NCBI RefSeq assembly: GCF_003626915.1
Contig: NZ_CP032570.1
Span: 744,001 to 808,000 of the forward strand
Direction of reading: 5' to 3'
Length of the DNA: 64,000 bases
Source: Tsuneonella amylolytica
Lineage (GTDB): Bacteria; Pseudomonadota; Alphaproteobacteria; Sphingomonadales; Sphingomonadaceae
Position 1 is the stretch's first letter. Every line of letters starts with the position of its first letter. This document shows positions 38,558-47,887 of the stretch, one piece after another. The notes below the pieces were generated by a model that was not told the DNA's origin, did not search any database, and was given only the letters and a program-made list of their open reading frames with translations. A program made the position numbers and the translations under genes.

Positions 38558-39954
38558 GTCGCCTGCTCGCTCGCGGCGATGGCCGGATGGACCAAGTGGC
38601 GCGTCTTGTCCCACCGCGGCGCACGTCCGCTCAGGGTGGCGATATATCCGGTGAACGCGCGCCGCCCCGCCATGATCGCGATGATGTTGGCGACCGGTAT
38701 TCGCAGGACCGACCGCAACCCTTCGGCCCAGCCGTATTCCCGCGCCGTGAAAGCGAAGCGCCAGGCCGCGCGCCAGACGAAGCTTGCGAGGTTGAAGACA
38801 AGCAGGGCCCAAATCCATGGCGACGGTTCGAGCGCGGCGCCCACCCCGATCCATTCGAGCGCCAGACCGATGGCGACAAGGGCGAGAAGCAAATAAGCGG
38901 ACGCCAGTACGAGCGCGGTCAACGGGCCGCGCCGGTCGCGCAATCGCATCCAGGTATCGATCACGCTGTCGCTCCAGCCCAGCCGGTCCCACGACTGCAA
39001 GGCGATTCCGTGCACCCAGCGCGTCTTCTGCCGGACGGCCCAGTCGATCCGGTGCGGAAACACGGCGCGCGTCGCAACCAGCCGTCCGTCCGCGTGGCGC
39101 ACGCGCACGAACCGGGTCCGTCCTCCCAGGTCGGCGATGCCGAGCCCGAGTTCGTAGTCTTCCGTCAGGCACTCGGCGGCGAAGGGACCGTCGCCATCGC
39201 GCCGGCGCGCCAGCCAGCCGAGCGCACGCCGCGATATCGCGCAACCGACCCCTGCGGTCGGCAACCCCGCACCGAGCGCATCGCGAACGACCATCGCCTT
39301 GCCGTGGGCTTCCGCGAATTCCTCGCAATAATGCGATGCGATCCAGCGCGACCGCGCGATGGGTTCGGGCAGCACCGGCAACTGGACGAGATCGGCGACG
39401 GCCAGTCCCTGATCGAGCAGTCCCAGCGCTGCGGGATCGACCATGTCCTCGGCGTCGTGCATCACGATCATCCGGAGCGCCCGACCGGAGCGGCGCTCGT
39501 CCTGCTCGATCGCGCGGTACAGCCGGTTGAGACAATCCGCCTTCGTGGTGGGTCCGTCGCGATCGTGTATGACGAGACGCACGCGGGGATCGCCGTCTGC
39601 CGCGACCGCGACGGCTTCGATCGAGGCAGGATCGTTGCGGTAGCATCCGACATAGACCGCCAGATCGGCGTGCGGCCAGGCGCCGAGCATATGGCGCACC
39701 GTCGCGCCGATCACGCCCGCTTCCCGCCACGCCGGCACGATCACTGCTGCCGGTCCGGACAGGGGCGCATCAGCATCGTGCCCGTGCGAAAGCCGCCCGG
39801 TTCGCGCGCGGCCCGTTAGCCGGAGCCAAATCCACGCAAAATCGATTGCGAGTTCGTCTATCGCCCCGACCAAAAAGAAGATACCGGCGAACAGCAACAG
39901 TTCGTGCTGCACCAGCACGAGCCATTCGGCAGGTGAAAATCCCCCGTTCGGCAA
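38554..39954 (-). CDS. NfrB-like glycosyltransferase, family 2
   Basis: About 466 residues. An N-terminal helix (LLLFAGIFFLVGAIDELAID) precedes a GT2 domain: AVIVPAWREAGVIGATVRHM, VYVGCYRNDP, the DxD-like VMHDAEDMVDP, ECLTEDYELGLGIADLGGR and the QxxRW-type RQKTRWVHGIALQSWDRLGW. Two to three C-terminal helices follow. The match is to NfrB (phage N4 adsorption protein B), but the C-terminal MshEN c-di-GMP-binding domain of E. coli NfrB is absent. The start is uncertain: no ATG, and the TTG at 39954 has GGGGG 7 bases upstream. A TTG at 40014 is the outer limit. Confidence 0.85.
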   Translation of the reverse strand: MPNGGFSPAEWLVLVQHELLLFAGIFFLVGAIDELAIDFAWIWLRLTGRARTGRLSHGHDADAPLSGPAAVIVPAWREAGVIGATVRHMLGAWPHADLAVYVGCYRNDPASIEAVAVAADGDPRVRLVIHDRDGPTTKADCLNRLYRAIEQDERRSGRALRMIVMHDAEDMVDPAALGLLDQGLAVADLVQLPVLPEPIARSRWIASHYCEEFAEAHGKAMVVRDALGAGLPTAGVGCAISRRALGWLARRRDGDGPFAAECLTEDYELGLGIADLGGRTRFVRVRHADGRLVATRAVFPHRIDWAVRQKTRWVHGIALQSWDRLGWSDSVIDTWMRLRDRRGPLTALVLASAYLLLALVAIGLALEWIGVGAALEPSPWIWALLVFNLASFVWRAAWRFAFTAREYGWAEGLRSVLRIPVANIIAIMAGRRAFTGYIATLSGRAPRWDKTRHLVHPAIAASEQAT

Positions 39955-40041
39955 GTTGGCGACCCCCGTATTGCCCCTTAGGTGTCGACTAACGAGGGAA
40001 GTAGCGGCTGGCAACGCAAACTATCGATTGAGAATAACGGA

Positions 40042-41247
40042 ATGACGCAGACGAAATCGCCACTGAGAATAGCCATCGCTCCAGTCCGGGCTTTGTTCGT
40101 GTCGGATGCGCGCGAAGGGCTGCTTTTGATGGCGGTGGCGGTGTTGGCCCTGATCGTCGCCAATTCGGCATTCTCCGAGGCGTACGAGGGTTTGCTACAC
40201 GGAACCCTGCCCTGGTCCCCGGTCCCGAAGCTGTCAAATATTCACCTGTGGATCAACGACGGACTGATGGCGCTGTTCTTCTTCGTCGTCGGACTCGAGG
40301 TGAAACGCGAACTCGTAGAAGGCGATCTGGCCGACCGACAGGCCCGCCGCTTGCCAGTCATGACCGCCGCGGCGGGCATGATCGTACCGGCCGCCGTGTT
40401 CATATCCTTGGTAAACGGCAACCCCGAGCTCGATCGTGGCTGGGCCATTCCGGCGGCGACCGATATTGCCTTCGCGATGGGCGTCGTCGGCCTTCTTGGC
40501 AACCGGGTTCCGGCCGCTTTGCGTTTGTTCCTCCTCACCGTCGCGATCGTCGACGATATCGGCGCCGTCATCGTCATCGCCGTGTTCTACACCGCAAAGG
40601 TCAAGGCTGCGTGGGCGATCGGCGCAGTCGCCGCCGCTTCGGTTCTCGCGCTGTTCAATATGCGCCGGATCGACAGCATCTGGCCCTATGCGATCGTCGC
40701 CGTCGCCCTGTGGTTCTGCGTCCTGCATTCGGGGATCCACGCGACCGTCGCCGGCGTGGTCGCGGCACTGTGCGTCCCGATGCGCAAGCGCGACGACACG
40801 CCGCTGCTTGCTCCGCTGGAGCACCGGTTGACGCCGTGGAACGCCTATTTCGTCGTGCCGCTGTTCGCACTCGCCAATGCGGGGGTCGATCTGCGCGGCG
40901 CGAATCTCGATACGTTCCTCGCACCTCTGCCGCTGGCGGTGGCTGCGGGACTCGTGATCGGCAAGCAGGCGGGCATCATGGGAGCGATCTTCGCAGCGAC
41001 CAAGCTGGGGATCGCGCAGCGCCCGCGCGGAACGACCTGGCTGCAGGTGTGGGGCGTTTCGGTCCTGTGCGGGATCGGCTTCACGATGAGCCTATTCATC
41101 GGCACAATGGCCTTCGCGGGCGTTCCCGAACTCTACGAACAGGCAAAGATCGGCGTGCTGACCGGTACGTTCATCTCACTGGTGATGGGTTACCTGATCC
41201 TGCGCTTCGCTCGGCCGGCGGCAGCATCGAGCGAGATACCGACCTAG
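40042..41247 (+). CDS. nhaA: Na+/H+ antiporter NhaA
   Basis: 401 residues, 12 helices. Electrogenic exchange of Na+ for 2 H+. The cation-binding Asp pair is Asp171-Asp172 in VAIVDDIGAV, with Asp141 in IPAATDIAFAMG. Other hallmarks: INDGLMALFFFVVGLEVKRE, GIHATVAGVVAAL and the C-terminal CGIGFTMSLFIGTMAF with its conserved Lys/Gly region upstream. ATG at 40042 chosen by homologue length. The 5' region is AT-richer than average. Confidence 0.96.
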   Translation: MTQTKSPLRIAIAPVRALFVSDAREGLLLMAVAVLALIVANSAFSEAYEGLLHGTLPWSPVPKLSNIHLWINDGLMALFFFVVGLEVKRELVEGDLADRQARRLPVMTAAAGMIVPAAVFISLVNGNPELDRGWAIPAATDIAFAMGVVGLLGNRVPAALRLFLLTVAIVDDIGAVIVIAVFYTAKVKAAWAIGAVAAASVLALFNMRRIDSIWPYAIVAVALWFCVLHSGIHATVAGVVAALCVPMRKRDDTPLLAPLEHRLTPWNAYFVVPLFALANAGVDLRGANLDTFLAPLPLAVAAGLVIGKQAGIMGAIFAATKLGIAQRPRGTTWLQVWGVSVLCGIGFTMSLFIGTMAFAGVPELYEQAKIGVLTGTFISLVMGYLILRFARPAAASSEIPT

Positions 41248-41434
41248 CAAGTCGTACCGCCAGGGCTGTCGCCTTCGAGGAACGCTGGCGACGGATCGTT
41301 CCGCCGAAGCGCCTGAGCGCATCGATGGTCTTGCCAGCGCCCGTCAGAACAATGGCGGCGCTCGGCGTGTGGTCCGGCCGCCCGGGGAGGGGCAGGAAGG
41401 TCGGGACGGACGGATCCGCCTGCCCGTTCCCGTC
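41248..41434. other. 187-base gap between nhaA and the TorF-type porin
   Basis: Convergent genes flank it. A long open frame without a start runs through it on the minus strand (TFLPLPGRPDHTPSAAIVL and onward). I cannot link it to a family; it could be a decayed gene end or chance. A 7-bp inverted repeat GGGCAGG/CCTGCCC near its right end may act in termination. Confidence 0.3.
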
Positions 41435-42196
41435 TCAGAAACTCGCCCCCAGCGAGAACACGACCGCGTCGTCGGTGAAACCGTCGATCGATGGCCCTTC
41501 CGTGCCGACGTAGCTGACGCCGAGCGTCAGGCTGCCGAGCACCGTGGCGCTGGCGCCCAGCGACCAATCGAATCCGGTCCTGTCGCCCGTGCCGGCCAGA
41601 AACGACGGAGCGAGCGCGCCGTCGGTGTAACCGAGATGCGCCGACAGGCTCACCGGCGTGTTCGGGATGGCGGTGCCCAGTTCGGTGTGGATGTAGAGGT
41701 TGTCGTCGCCGCCCAGCGAATCCTGCTTCCACGCGTAGTTCGCGCCCAGCTTCGCCTCGACCGGGCCGAGAGTCGTCGAAACCGTGGCGTAGGGTTCCCA
41801 GTACTGCGCCTTCACGCCCTTCGCGTTCGTGGGATAGGCATAGAGGAGCACACCGACATCGATGCCGACCCCCTCGGCCACGTCGCCCGACCAGCCCCCG
41901 AACAGGTCGAGTTCCATGTCGCCGTACACGTCGGTACCGCCGTCATCGATCGAGGAGGCCCAGGTGCCGGCGTAAAAGCCGCTGTCGTGGGTGACCGTGA
42001 CGCCACCCTGGATCGCCGGGTCACCGCCGGACAGCGAGACACCGCGAAAGCGATAGTCGGATACGAGCGTAACGCTTCCCGAAACGGTGAGGCCGTCGGA
42101 CGAAGCGGTTTCGTCCTGCGCGAAAGCGGGGGCGGCCGAGAGGGCTGCGAACGACAGAAACGATGCGGCGGCAAAGCCGCGGATGGACGTGAGCAT
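41435..42196 (-). CDS. TorF-family putative porin (TIGR02001)
   Basis: 253 residues. Strong AAGGAG ribosome site 7 bases before the ATG at 42196 fixes the start. Signal peptide MLTSIRGFAAASFLSFAALS with cleavage after APAFA. TIGR02001 features: the early GSVTLVSDYRFRGVSLSGGD and PAIQGGVTVTHDSGFYAGTW, and a C-terminal VVFSLGASF with terminal Phe. Outer-membrane channel of unknown specificity. Its upstream region shares a 12-bp motif with the beta-barrel gene at 780-1613. Confidence 0.88.
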   Translation of the reverse strand: MLTSIRGFAAASFLSFAALSAAPAFAQDETASSDGLTVSGSVTLVSDYRFRGVSLSGGDPAIQGGVTVTHDSGFYAGTWASSIDDGGTDVYGDMELDLFGGWSGDVAEGVGIDVGVLLYAYPTNAKGVKAQYWEPYATVSTTLGPVEAKLGANYAWKQDSLGGDDNLYIHTELGTAIPNTPVSLSAHLGYTDGALAPSFLAGTGDRTGFDWSLGASATVLGSLTLGVSYVGTEGPSIDGFTDDAVVFSLGASF

Positions 42197-42303
42197 GGCA
42201 AACTCCTTGGGGTTTGTGCTGTCGTCCCACCTGCGCACACGCCGGGGGTTCGTCGTTATTGCGAACCGTCTTCCGGCATATGCGCAACTTTCTTGCCAAG
42301 TCA

Positions 42304-42315
42304 TGCTGCAATGCA
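42304..42315 (+). promoter_or_regulatory. 12-bp motif shared with the beta-barrel upstream region
   Basis: TGCTGCAATGCA on the plus strand, 108-119 bases upstream of the TorF-type porin start; second copy at 1708-1719. See that entry for the comparison. Confidence 0.35.
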
Positions 42316-42467
42316 CAAGATAAAAATGCCGGTTGGCGTAAACAGTCTTTCGGGTGTTGGATTTGAGCATCACCGGCCTGCAATTAAGCCGCCGCTCATC
42401 GTTTGCCGAGCATTGCGCGGTCGCCTATGCGGCCCCTCTCCCATGGAAATCGACCTCTAGCTCCGAC

Positions 42468-43271
42468 ATGTTCGCTTCTCTTCGCAACATCTTCAACGCG
42501 CGTCCCGTTGCCCCGCCTCCGGCCGTTCCGGACGGCACGCGGTATTACGCGGTGGGAGACATCCACGGTCGCTGCGATCTGTTCGAAGCGCTGGCCGATG
42601 CCATCGACGAAGACGACCGCCGCGCCGGACCTGCGCGGACGACGGTCGTCCTGCTCGGGGACCTCGTCGATCGCGGACCCGACAGCGCGGGCGTGATCGC
42701 GCGCGCCCGGCGTTGGGGTGACGAGCGCAAGGTCGAACTGCTGGTGGGCAATCATGAAGAGATGTTCCTCGACTCGTTCGAGGACACCGGCATCCTGCGC
42801 CACTTCCTGCGACACGGCGGGCGCCAGACCGTGCTCAGCTACGGCATTCCGCAGCAAGTCTACGACGAAGCCACACTCGAGGAACTGCAGGAGCTGATGG
42901 CAGCGCGGGTCCCCCGGGAGGACCGAGCCTATCTTGCCGCCGGGCGCGACTATCTCGTCGCAGGAGACTACCTGTTCGTCCATGCCGGCATCGCCCCCGA
43001 TGTCGCGCTGGACCAGCAGTCCAGCCATCACATGCGCTGGATCCGCGAGCCGTTCCTCGATCACGCCGATCCGCACGAACATTTCGTCGTTCACGGCCAT
43101 ACCATCACCGACGGTATCGACGGGCGTATCAACCGGGTGGGAATCGACACCGGCGCATACCGTTCGGGCAGGTTGACCGCGCTGGTGCTGGAGGGCACGG
43201 AGCGCCGCACGATCCAAGCTGTCGAGACCGACGGTACGATCGCCATCGAAACGGGGGCAGTGGCCGCATGA
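42468..43271 (+). CDS. Serine/threonine-type metallophosphoesterase
   Basis: 267 residues. Dinuclear-metal signatures in order: GDIHGR at 30-35, GDLVDRG at 64-70, GNHE at 94-97, then LFVHAG and VHGHT. The order and length fit bacterial PrpA/ApaH-like phosphatases (PPP superfamily). Substrate not predictable. Its TGA overlaps the next gene's ATG by 4 bases, coupling it to the UDP-glucose dehydrogenase. Confidence 0.9.
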   Translation: MFASLRNIFNARPVAPPPAVPDGTRYYAVGDIHGRCDLFEALADAIDEDDRRAGPARTTVVLLGDLVDRGPDSAGVIARARRWGDERKVELLVGNHEEMFLDSFEDTGILRHFLRHGGRQTVLSYGIPQQVYDEATLEELQELMAARVPREDRAYLAAGRDYLVAGDYLFVHAGIAPDVALDQQSSHHMRWIREPFLDHADPHEHFVVHGHTITDGIDGRINRVGIDTGAYRSGRLTALVLEGTERRTIQAVETDGTIAIETGAVAA

Positions 43272-44578
43272 AGATCGCCATGGTGGGTTCGGGTTACGTC
43301 GGGCTGGTGTCGGGGGCGTGCTTCGCCGACTTCGGTCACGATGTCGTCTGCATCGACAAGGACCAGACCAAGATCGACAGGCTGCACGACGGCGTCATGC
43401 CGATCTACGAGCCGGGGCTCGACGCGCTGGTCGAGACCAACGTCGAGGCCGGTCGCCTCACCTTCACGACCGATCTGGCCGAAGGTATCCGCGGCGCCGC
43501 GGCGATCTTCATCGCGGTCGGCACGCCGAGCCGCCGCGGCGACGGACACGCCGATCTCACCTACGTCCACGCTGTCGCGAAGGAAGTGGGCGAGACGCTG
43601 GAGCACGACTGCGTGGTGGTCACCAAGTCGACCGTGCCGGTCGGCACCGGCGACGAGGTCGAGCGCATCATCGCCGACACCGGCTGCGCGCACCGGGTAT
43701 CGGTGGTCTCGAACCCGGAATTCCTGCGCGAAGGCGCTGCGATCGGCGATTTCAAGCGGCCCGACCGCATCGTGATCGGGGCGGAGGACGAATTCGGGCG
43801 CGAAACGATGCGGCAGGTCTATCGCCCGCTGCATCTTAACCAGTCGCCCATCCTGTTCACCAACCGGCGCACGAGTGAGCTCATCAAGTACGCCGCCAAC
43901 GCCTTCCTCGCGACCAAGATCACCTTCATCAACGAGATGGCGGATCTGTGCGAGAAGGTCGGGGCAGATGTCCAGGACGTCAGCCGCGGGATCGGCATGG
44001 ACGGGCGCATCGGACCCAAGTTCCTCCATGCCGGCCCCGGCTACGGCGGCAGTTGCTTTCCCAAGGATACCCTGGCCCTGCTCAAGACGGCCGAGGATGC
44101 GGGCGCGCCGAGCCGGATCGTCGAGGCGGTGGTCAAGGTCAACGACAGCCGCAAGCGCGCGATGGGCCGCAAGGTGCTCGACGCGCTGGGCGGACCCGAG
44201 GCGGCACGTGGCAAGACCGCGGCGCTTCTCGGATTGACCTTCAAGCCCAACACCGACGACATGCGCGACAGCCCGGCCATCGCGGTCGCGCAGGCGCTCG
44301 ATGACGCGGGCGTGGCTGTGAAGGCCTACGACCCCGAAGGCATGGAACTCGCCGCGCCGTTGATGCCGGGCGTGACTATGTGCACCAGCGCCTACGACGC
44401 TATCGAGGGTGCCGACGCGGTCGTCATCGTGACCGAGTGGGACGCCTTTCGTGCGCTCGACCTCGCCAGGGTCAAGGACCTCGCCAATGCGCCGGTCCTG
44501 GTCGACCTGCGCAACGTCTATCGGCCCGGCGAAGTGCGCGCGGCGGGCTTCGAGTATTCGAGCATCGGCCGCGCCTGA
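43268..44578 (+). CDS. ugd: UDP-glucose 6-dehydrogenase
   Basis: 436 residues. Oxidises UDP-glucose to UDP-glucuronate with two NAD+. GSGYVGL nucleotide-binding loop at 7-13; STVPVGTGDEVE; SNPEFLREGAAIGDF; the catalytic Cys263 in GYGGSCFPKDTLALL; and LGLTFKPNTDDMRDSPAI. The family also includes GDP-mannose dehydrogenase, but length and motifs favour UDP-glucose. Provides uronic acid for exopolysaccharide or glycolipid synthesis (sphingomonads use glucuronosyl lipids). Confidence 0.94.
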   Translation: MKIAMVGSGYVGLVSGACFADFGHDVVCIDKDQTKIDRLHDGVMPIYEPGLDALVETNVEAGRLTFTTDLAEGIRGAAAIFIAVGTPSRRGDGHADLTYVHAVAKEVGETLEHDCVVVTKSTVPVGTGDEVERIIADTGCAHRVSVVSNPEFLREGAAIGDFKRPDRIVIGAEDEFGRETMRQVYRPLHLNQSPILFTNRRTSELIKYAANAFLATKITFINEMADLCEKVGADVQDVSRGIGMDGRIGPKFLHAGPGYGGSCFPKDTLALLKTAEDAGAPSRIVEAVVKVNDSRKRAMGRKVLDALGGPEAARGKTAALLGLTFKPNTDDMRDSPAIAVAQALDDAGVAVKAYDPEGMELAAPLMPGVTMCTSAYDAIEGADAVVIVTEWDAFRALDLARVKDLANAPVLVDLRNVYRPGEVRAAGFEYSSIGRA

Positions 44579-44592
44579 TCGCAGCCGGCAAT

Positions 44593-44621
44593 GGCGGCGC
44601 CGGGTCCTCCCCGGCGCCGCC
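44593..44621. terminator. Hairpin between convergent ugd and S46 peptidase genes
   Basis: 12-bp GC-only stem (GGCGGCGCCGGG with CCCGGCGCCGCC) and a 5-base loop. No T-run, but stability and placement between convergent stops support a two-way terminator. Confidence 0.65.
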
Positions 44622-44626
44622 TCGCA

Positions 44627-46675
44627 TCACTTGGCCGCCAGTTCCTTGACCAGGGCCGGTGCCGGGTAGATCTTCTCGAGCGCTTCCTGCACCGCGTCGG
44701 TCGAGACCACGACGGTGCGGTTGAGCGTGCCGTCGTAGCCGTAGTTGCCGCCCAGCGAATGGATGTTGCCGTCGAACGCGGCACCGATCACCGTGCCCGC
44801 GCGGTCGATCACCGGCGAGCCCGAGTTGCCGCCGATGATGTCGTTCGTGGTGACGAAATCGTAGGTGGCGGCGGGGTCGATCCGGTTCTTGCGAGCGGCG
44901 AAGGCTGGCGCGACGTCGTATGGCGCGTTGCCGGTCGCGCGATCGAAAGTGCCGCCCATCGTGGTCTGGTAAGGCACCTGGTTGCCGCGCTCGGTCCACC
45001 CGGCGACCTTGCCGTAGCTGATCCGCAGGGTGAACGTCGCATCGGGGTACAGCGTGTCGCCGTAGGCGGCGAACCGCGCGTCGGCGAGCTGGCTGCCAGC
45101 GATCGCCAGCGGGCCGGAGTAGGCGGCATCGGTCGCCTTCTTGAGCTCACGCTGCCGGTCGGCGAGGCGCAGGGCGTACACGATCATCGGATCGTCCGAT
45201 GCGCGCACGGCCTTCATGCCCCCGTCCCACAGGGCCTTGCGGACCGCCGGATCGGCAAGCTTGCTGCCCTCGACCAGCGACTTGGCGAGGCCTTCGGGGC
45301 TCGCCTTGCCGAGCAGCAGCTTGGTGTCCGGATCGTCGGCGCCGAGGTACTCGCGCGCTTTCGACAGGCTCCATTCCAGCGTCAGCTCGTCGAGCCACGG
45401 GTAGATCGGCCGCTCGTCGAGCAGGCGCTTCTCGGTCAGCGGCAGGGCGCTGTCGGTGAAACCGGGCAGGCGTTCGCCATTGGGCTTGTCCCGTTCCTGC
45501 GCCGCATAGACCAGCGTCTGGGCGTACCCGTAAAGATCGCTCGAAGGCTGGAGGAACCGGGCCGGCAGGTACAGCTTGCGATATTCGGCCACCGCCCCAT
45601 CCACCGTGGTCCACGGATCGCCGACGGCGGGATTGTTGGCGCTCTGCGTTTTGAGCGCGGTTTCGTTGGCGGCGAGCTGACCTGTGAAAGCCGGGTCGTT
45701 GAGCGCCTTGGTCCGGCCGATATAGACCTTGAGGCTGTTTTCGATCCCGTTGAGGGTGTCGAGGCCCTCCCGCTCGTGCTGGGGGCTCTCGTCCATCGCG
45801 CGGATGAGGCGCCCGCGCAGTTCGGACATCGTCGCCAGCGTCGTGGGCAGGCGCACCTCGCGTTCGAAGGCGATCTGGCTGCCGGTCCACAGGCGGCTCG
45901 TCGAACCAGGGTTGCCGACCACGAAAGTGACTTCGCCTTCCTTCGGCGGACGCGGGTTCCACTTGAGATGGTTGGGCGTCGAGATCGGCTTGCCGTTCTC
46001 GTAGGCGCGCAGGAAGCTGGCATCCATCGAGTAGCGCGGGAAGTTGAAGTTGTCCGGATCGCCGCCGAACGTGGCCGCGCGGTCTTCGGGTGCCCAGACG
46101 AGGCGAACGTCGGAATACTTGCGATACGTGTAGAGCTTGTACTGGCCGCCGCCGAACAGCGTGACCACCTGACAGCGGGTTGTGGCGAGGTCGGTGCAGT
46201 TCGCCTTCTCGATCTCGGCGATCTTGGCATCGCGTGCCTTGGTCAGCGCCTCACCGGTAAAGTTGCCGAAGGCACCTTTCACGTCGCTCGTGACATCGGT
46301 GATCTTTGTGACGACTTCGGCTTGCTGGCCCGGACACTTCAGTTCCATCTCGCGCCGGTCGGAAATGAAGCCGCGATCGAGGTAGTCATTTGCATCGCTC
46401 GAATTGTCGAACAGACAACTGGCGATACAGTGGTGGTTGGTGAGGATGAGGCCCGAGTTCGAGACGAAGCTTGCCGAGCAGCCGCCGGTCAGGCGCACGG
46501 CGGCGCCCTGGACCCGGTCGAGCCACGCCTGGTCGGGCGCCCAGCCGTATTCCGCCCGCATCTTGGCCGCGGGGAAGCCGTCGAACGTCCACATCCCCTC
46601 GTCCGCGGCGGCGGGGGCGGCAAGGCCCAGTCCGGCGATCGCGGCGGCGGAGGTCAAGAGACCGATTCGAAGCAT
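44627..46675 (-). CDS. S46-family dipeptidyl-peptidase (DPP7/DPP11-like)
   Basis: 682 residues. Start at 46675 with AGGAG 7 bases upstream; signal peptide MLRIGLLTSAAAIAGLGLAA then PAAADEG. Catalytic triad signatures: His in LILTNHHCIASC (residues about 77-88), Asp in ATFGGDPDNFNFPRYS, Ser in GGNSGSPVIDRAG. The position that discriminates P1 specificity appears as Gly in AAFDGNIHSL, suggesting a DPP7-like preference for hydrophobic P1 residues, an inference from family knowledge. Periplasmic enzyme releasing dipeptides from peptide N-termini. Confidence 0.93.
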   Translation of the reverse strand: MLRIGLLTSAAAIAGLGLAAPAAADEGMWTFDGFPAAKMRAEYGWAPDQAWLDRVQGAAVRLTGGCSASFVSNSGLILTNHHCIASCLFDNSSDANDYLDRGFISDRREMELKCPGQQAEVVTKITDVTSDVKGAFGNFTGEALTKARDAKIAEIEKANCTDLATTRCQVVTLFGGGQYKLYTYRKYSDVRLVWAPEDRAATFGGDPDNFNFPRYSMDASFLRAYENGKPISTPNHLKWNPRPPKEGEVTFVVGNPGSTSRLWTGSQIAFEREVRLPTTLATMSELRGRLIRAMDESPQHEREGLDTLNGIENSLKVYIGRTKALNDPAFTGQLAANETALKTQSANNPAVGDPWTTVDGAVAEYRKLYLPARFLQPSSDLYGYAQTLVYAAQERDKPNGERLPGFTDSALPLTEKRLLDERPIYPWLDELTLEWSLSKAREYLGADDPDTKLLLGKASPEGLAKSLVEGSKLADPAVRKALWDGGMKAVRASDDPMIVYALRLADRQRELKKATDAAYSGPLAIAGSQLADARFAAYGDTLYPDATFTLRISYGKVAGWTERGNQVPYQTTMGGTFDRATGNAPYDVAPAFAARKNRIDPAATYDFVTTNDIIGGNSGSPVIDRAGTVIGAAFDGNIHSLGGNYGYDGTLNRTVVVSTDAVQEALEKIYPAPALVKELAAK

Positions 46676-46750
46676 GCATACTCTCCTGGTTACGTTTGCA
46701 ACCGGGTATGCCGCGGGCGATCCAAAAGTCCATGCAGTCTGTCGAGTCAA

Positions 46751-47172
46751 ATTGCCAGGAGGCCTGTAAGCCGGGTTCTGTCCGGCGGCCGGTTTCCTTT
46801 TGGACCCTCGCCGCCGGGGCAGCCATTCATCTCGGCGACGGATCGCTCCGTGCGCTCGAGCAGCCAACCCGGGCCTCTCGGGACGAAACGTCCCTGCCAC
46901 CTGTCCGAAGACACATGGCACGAGGCCCCTATTTGGCCTTGCTCCGGGTGGGGTTTACCTTGCCGCTTGCCGTTGCCGGAAGCGCGGTGCGCTCTTACCG
47001 CACCCTTTCAGCCTTACCTCGAGCCCAATCAGATCGGGTGAGGCGGTCTACTCTCTGTGGCACTGTCCCTATGGTTGCCCACGGCGGGCGTTACCCGCCA
47101 CCCTTGTTTCGTGGAGCCCGGACTTTCCTCGAACACCCGAAGGTGCACGCGGCTGCCCGGCCTCCTGGCAAA
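46751..47172 (-). ncRNA. rnpB: RNase P RNA
   Basis: Read on the minus strand the 5' end GCCAGGAGGCCGGGCAGCCG and the 3' end GGCCTCCTGGC close helix P1. The universally conserved GAGGAAAGTCCGGGC lies about 40 bases in, and ACAGTGCCACAGAGAGTAGA (CR II/III-like region) further along. Bacterial type A of about 420 nt. Matures the 5' ends of tRNAs. Its 5' end lies only about 4 bases beyond the stop codon of the amidase gene, so its promoter must be inside that gene or it is processed from the amidase transcript. Confidence 0.95.
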
Positions 47173-47175
47173 TCG

Positions 47176-47883
47176 CTATCTAGTCCGTCCCTGGTCGCGA
47201 TCCAAGAGCAACTGGAACAGTATCGCGCGAACCTGCCCATCGATCTCGCCGTCGATCTTCTCGGGCCGCCAGCGGCGCTGGAACGCCTCCACCGCCTTGT
47301 GCCCGTCGGTCACGTCGTATCCGTAGCGCTCCAGCGCGAGGTAGAACGAGGCGTCGTTGTCGAACGGGTCGCCCTGTTCGAGTTTTTCCGGCCGGGGAAG
47401 GCAGAGTCCGTATCCGGCCAGCCGCTCCCACGGGAAAAGCTCGCCCGGGTCAATCTTGCGCGCGGGCGCCACGTCGGAATGGCCGACCACGTTGGCGCGC
47501 GGAATGTCGTGGTCCTTCACGATTCGCGCCAGTAGCGGAACCAGCGCCTCGAACTGCGCATCGGAGAACGCGCGGTATCCACCCGCATGGCCGGGATGAT
47601 CGAGCTCTATGCCGATCGAGGCGGAATTCACGTCCGGATGCCCGCGCCAGTAGCTGATGCCCGCATGCCAGGCCCGCTTGTCCTCGTCGACCAGACGGAT
47701 CACCTCGCCCGCCTCGGTAATCAGGTAGTGCGCGCTGACCTTGGCTTCGGGATCGGTGAGCTTTTCAAGCGCGGTCTCGACCGGCTGCATCTCGGTATAG
47801 TGGATCACCACCATGCTGATCGGCAGCGCGCGCTCGTCCCAGTTGGGCGACGGTTGGTGGCGGTGGACCAGTTCGTCGCGCAT
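47176..47883 (-). CDS. N-acetylmuramoyl-L-alanine amidase (AmpD/AmiD type)
   Basis: 235 residues, no signal peptide visible. Amidase_2 domain: MVVIHYTEMQPVETALEKLT with the zinc His, VSAHYLITEAGEVIRLV, WHAGISYWRGHPDVNSASIG with the second His, and the distal VVGHSDVAPARKIDPGELFP, where the third His and Asp/Lys complete the site. A C-terminal peptidoglycan-binding-like region (YGYDVTDGHKAVEAFQRRW) follows. Cleaves the amide between muramic acid and L-Ala; without a signal peptide it may act in muropeptide recycling. Four bases separate it from chpT upstream. Confidence 0.93.
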   Translation of the reverse strand: MRDELVHRHQPSPNWDERALPISMVVIHYTEMQPVETALEKLTDPEAKVSAHYLITEAGEVIRLVDEDKRAWHAGISYWRGHPDVNSASIGIELDHPGHAGGYRAFSDAQFEALVPLLARIVKDHDIPRANVVGHSDVAPARKIDPGELFPWERLAGYGLCLPRPEKLEQGDPFDNDASFYLALERYGYDVTDGHKAVEAFQRRWRPEKIDGEIDGQVRAILFQLLLDRDQGRTR

Positions 47884-47887
47884 GATT

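Noticed and set aside
44591-47041. 816-residue plus-strand open frame over the S46 peptidase and RNase P RNA
   Set aside because: Antisense to a gene with a complete catalytic triad and signal peptide and to rnpB; no motifs of its own.
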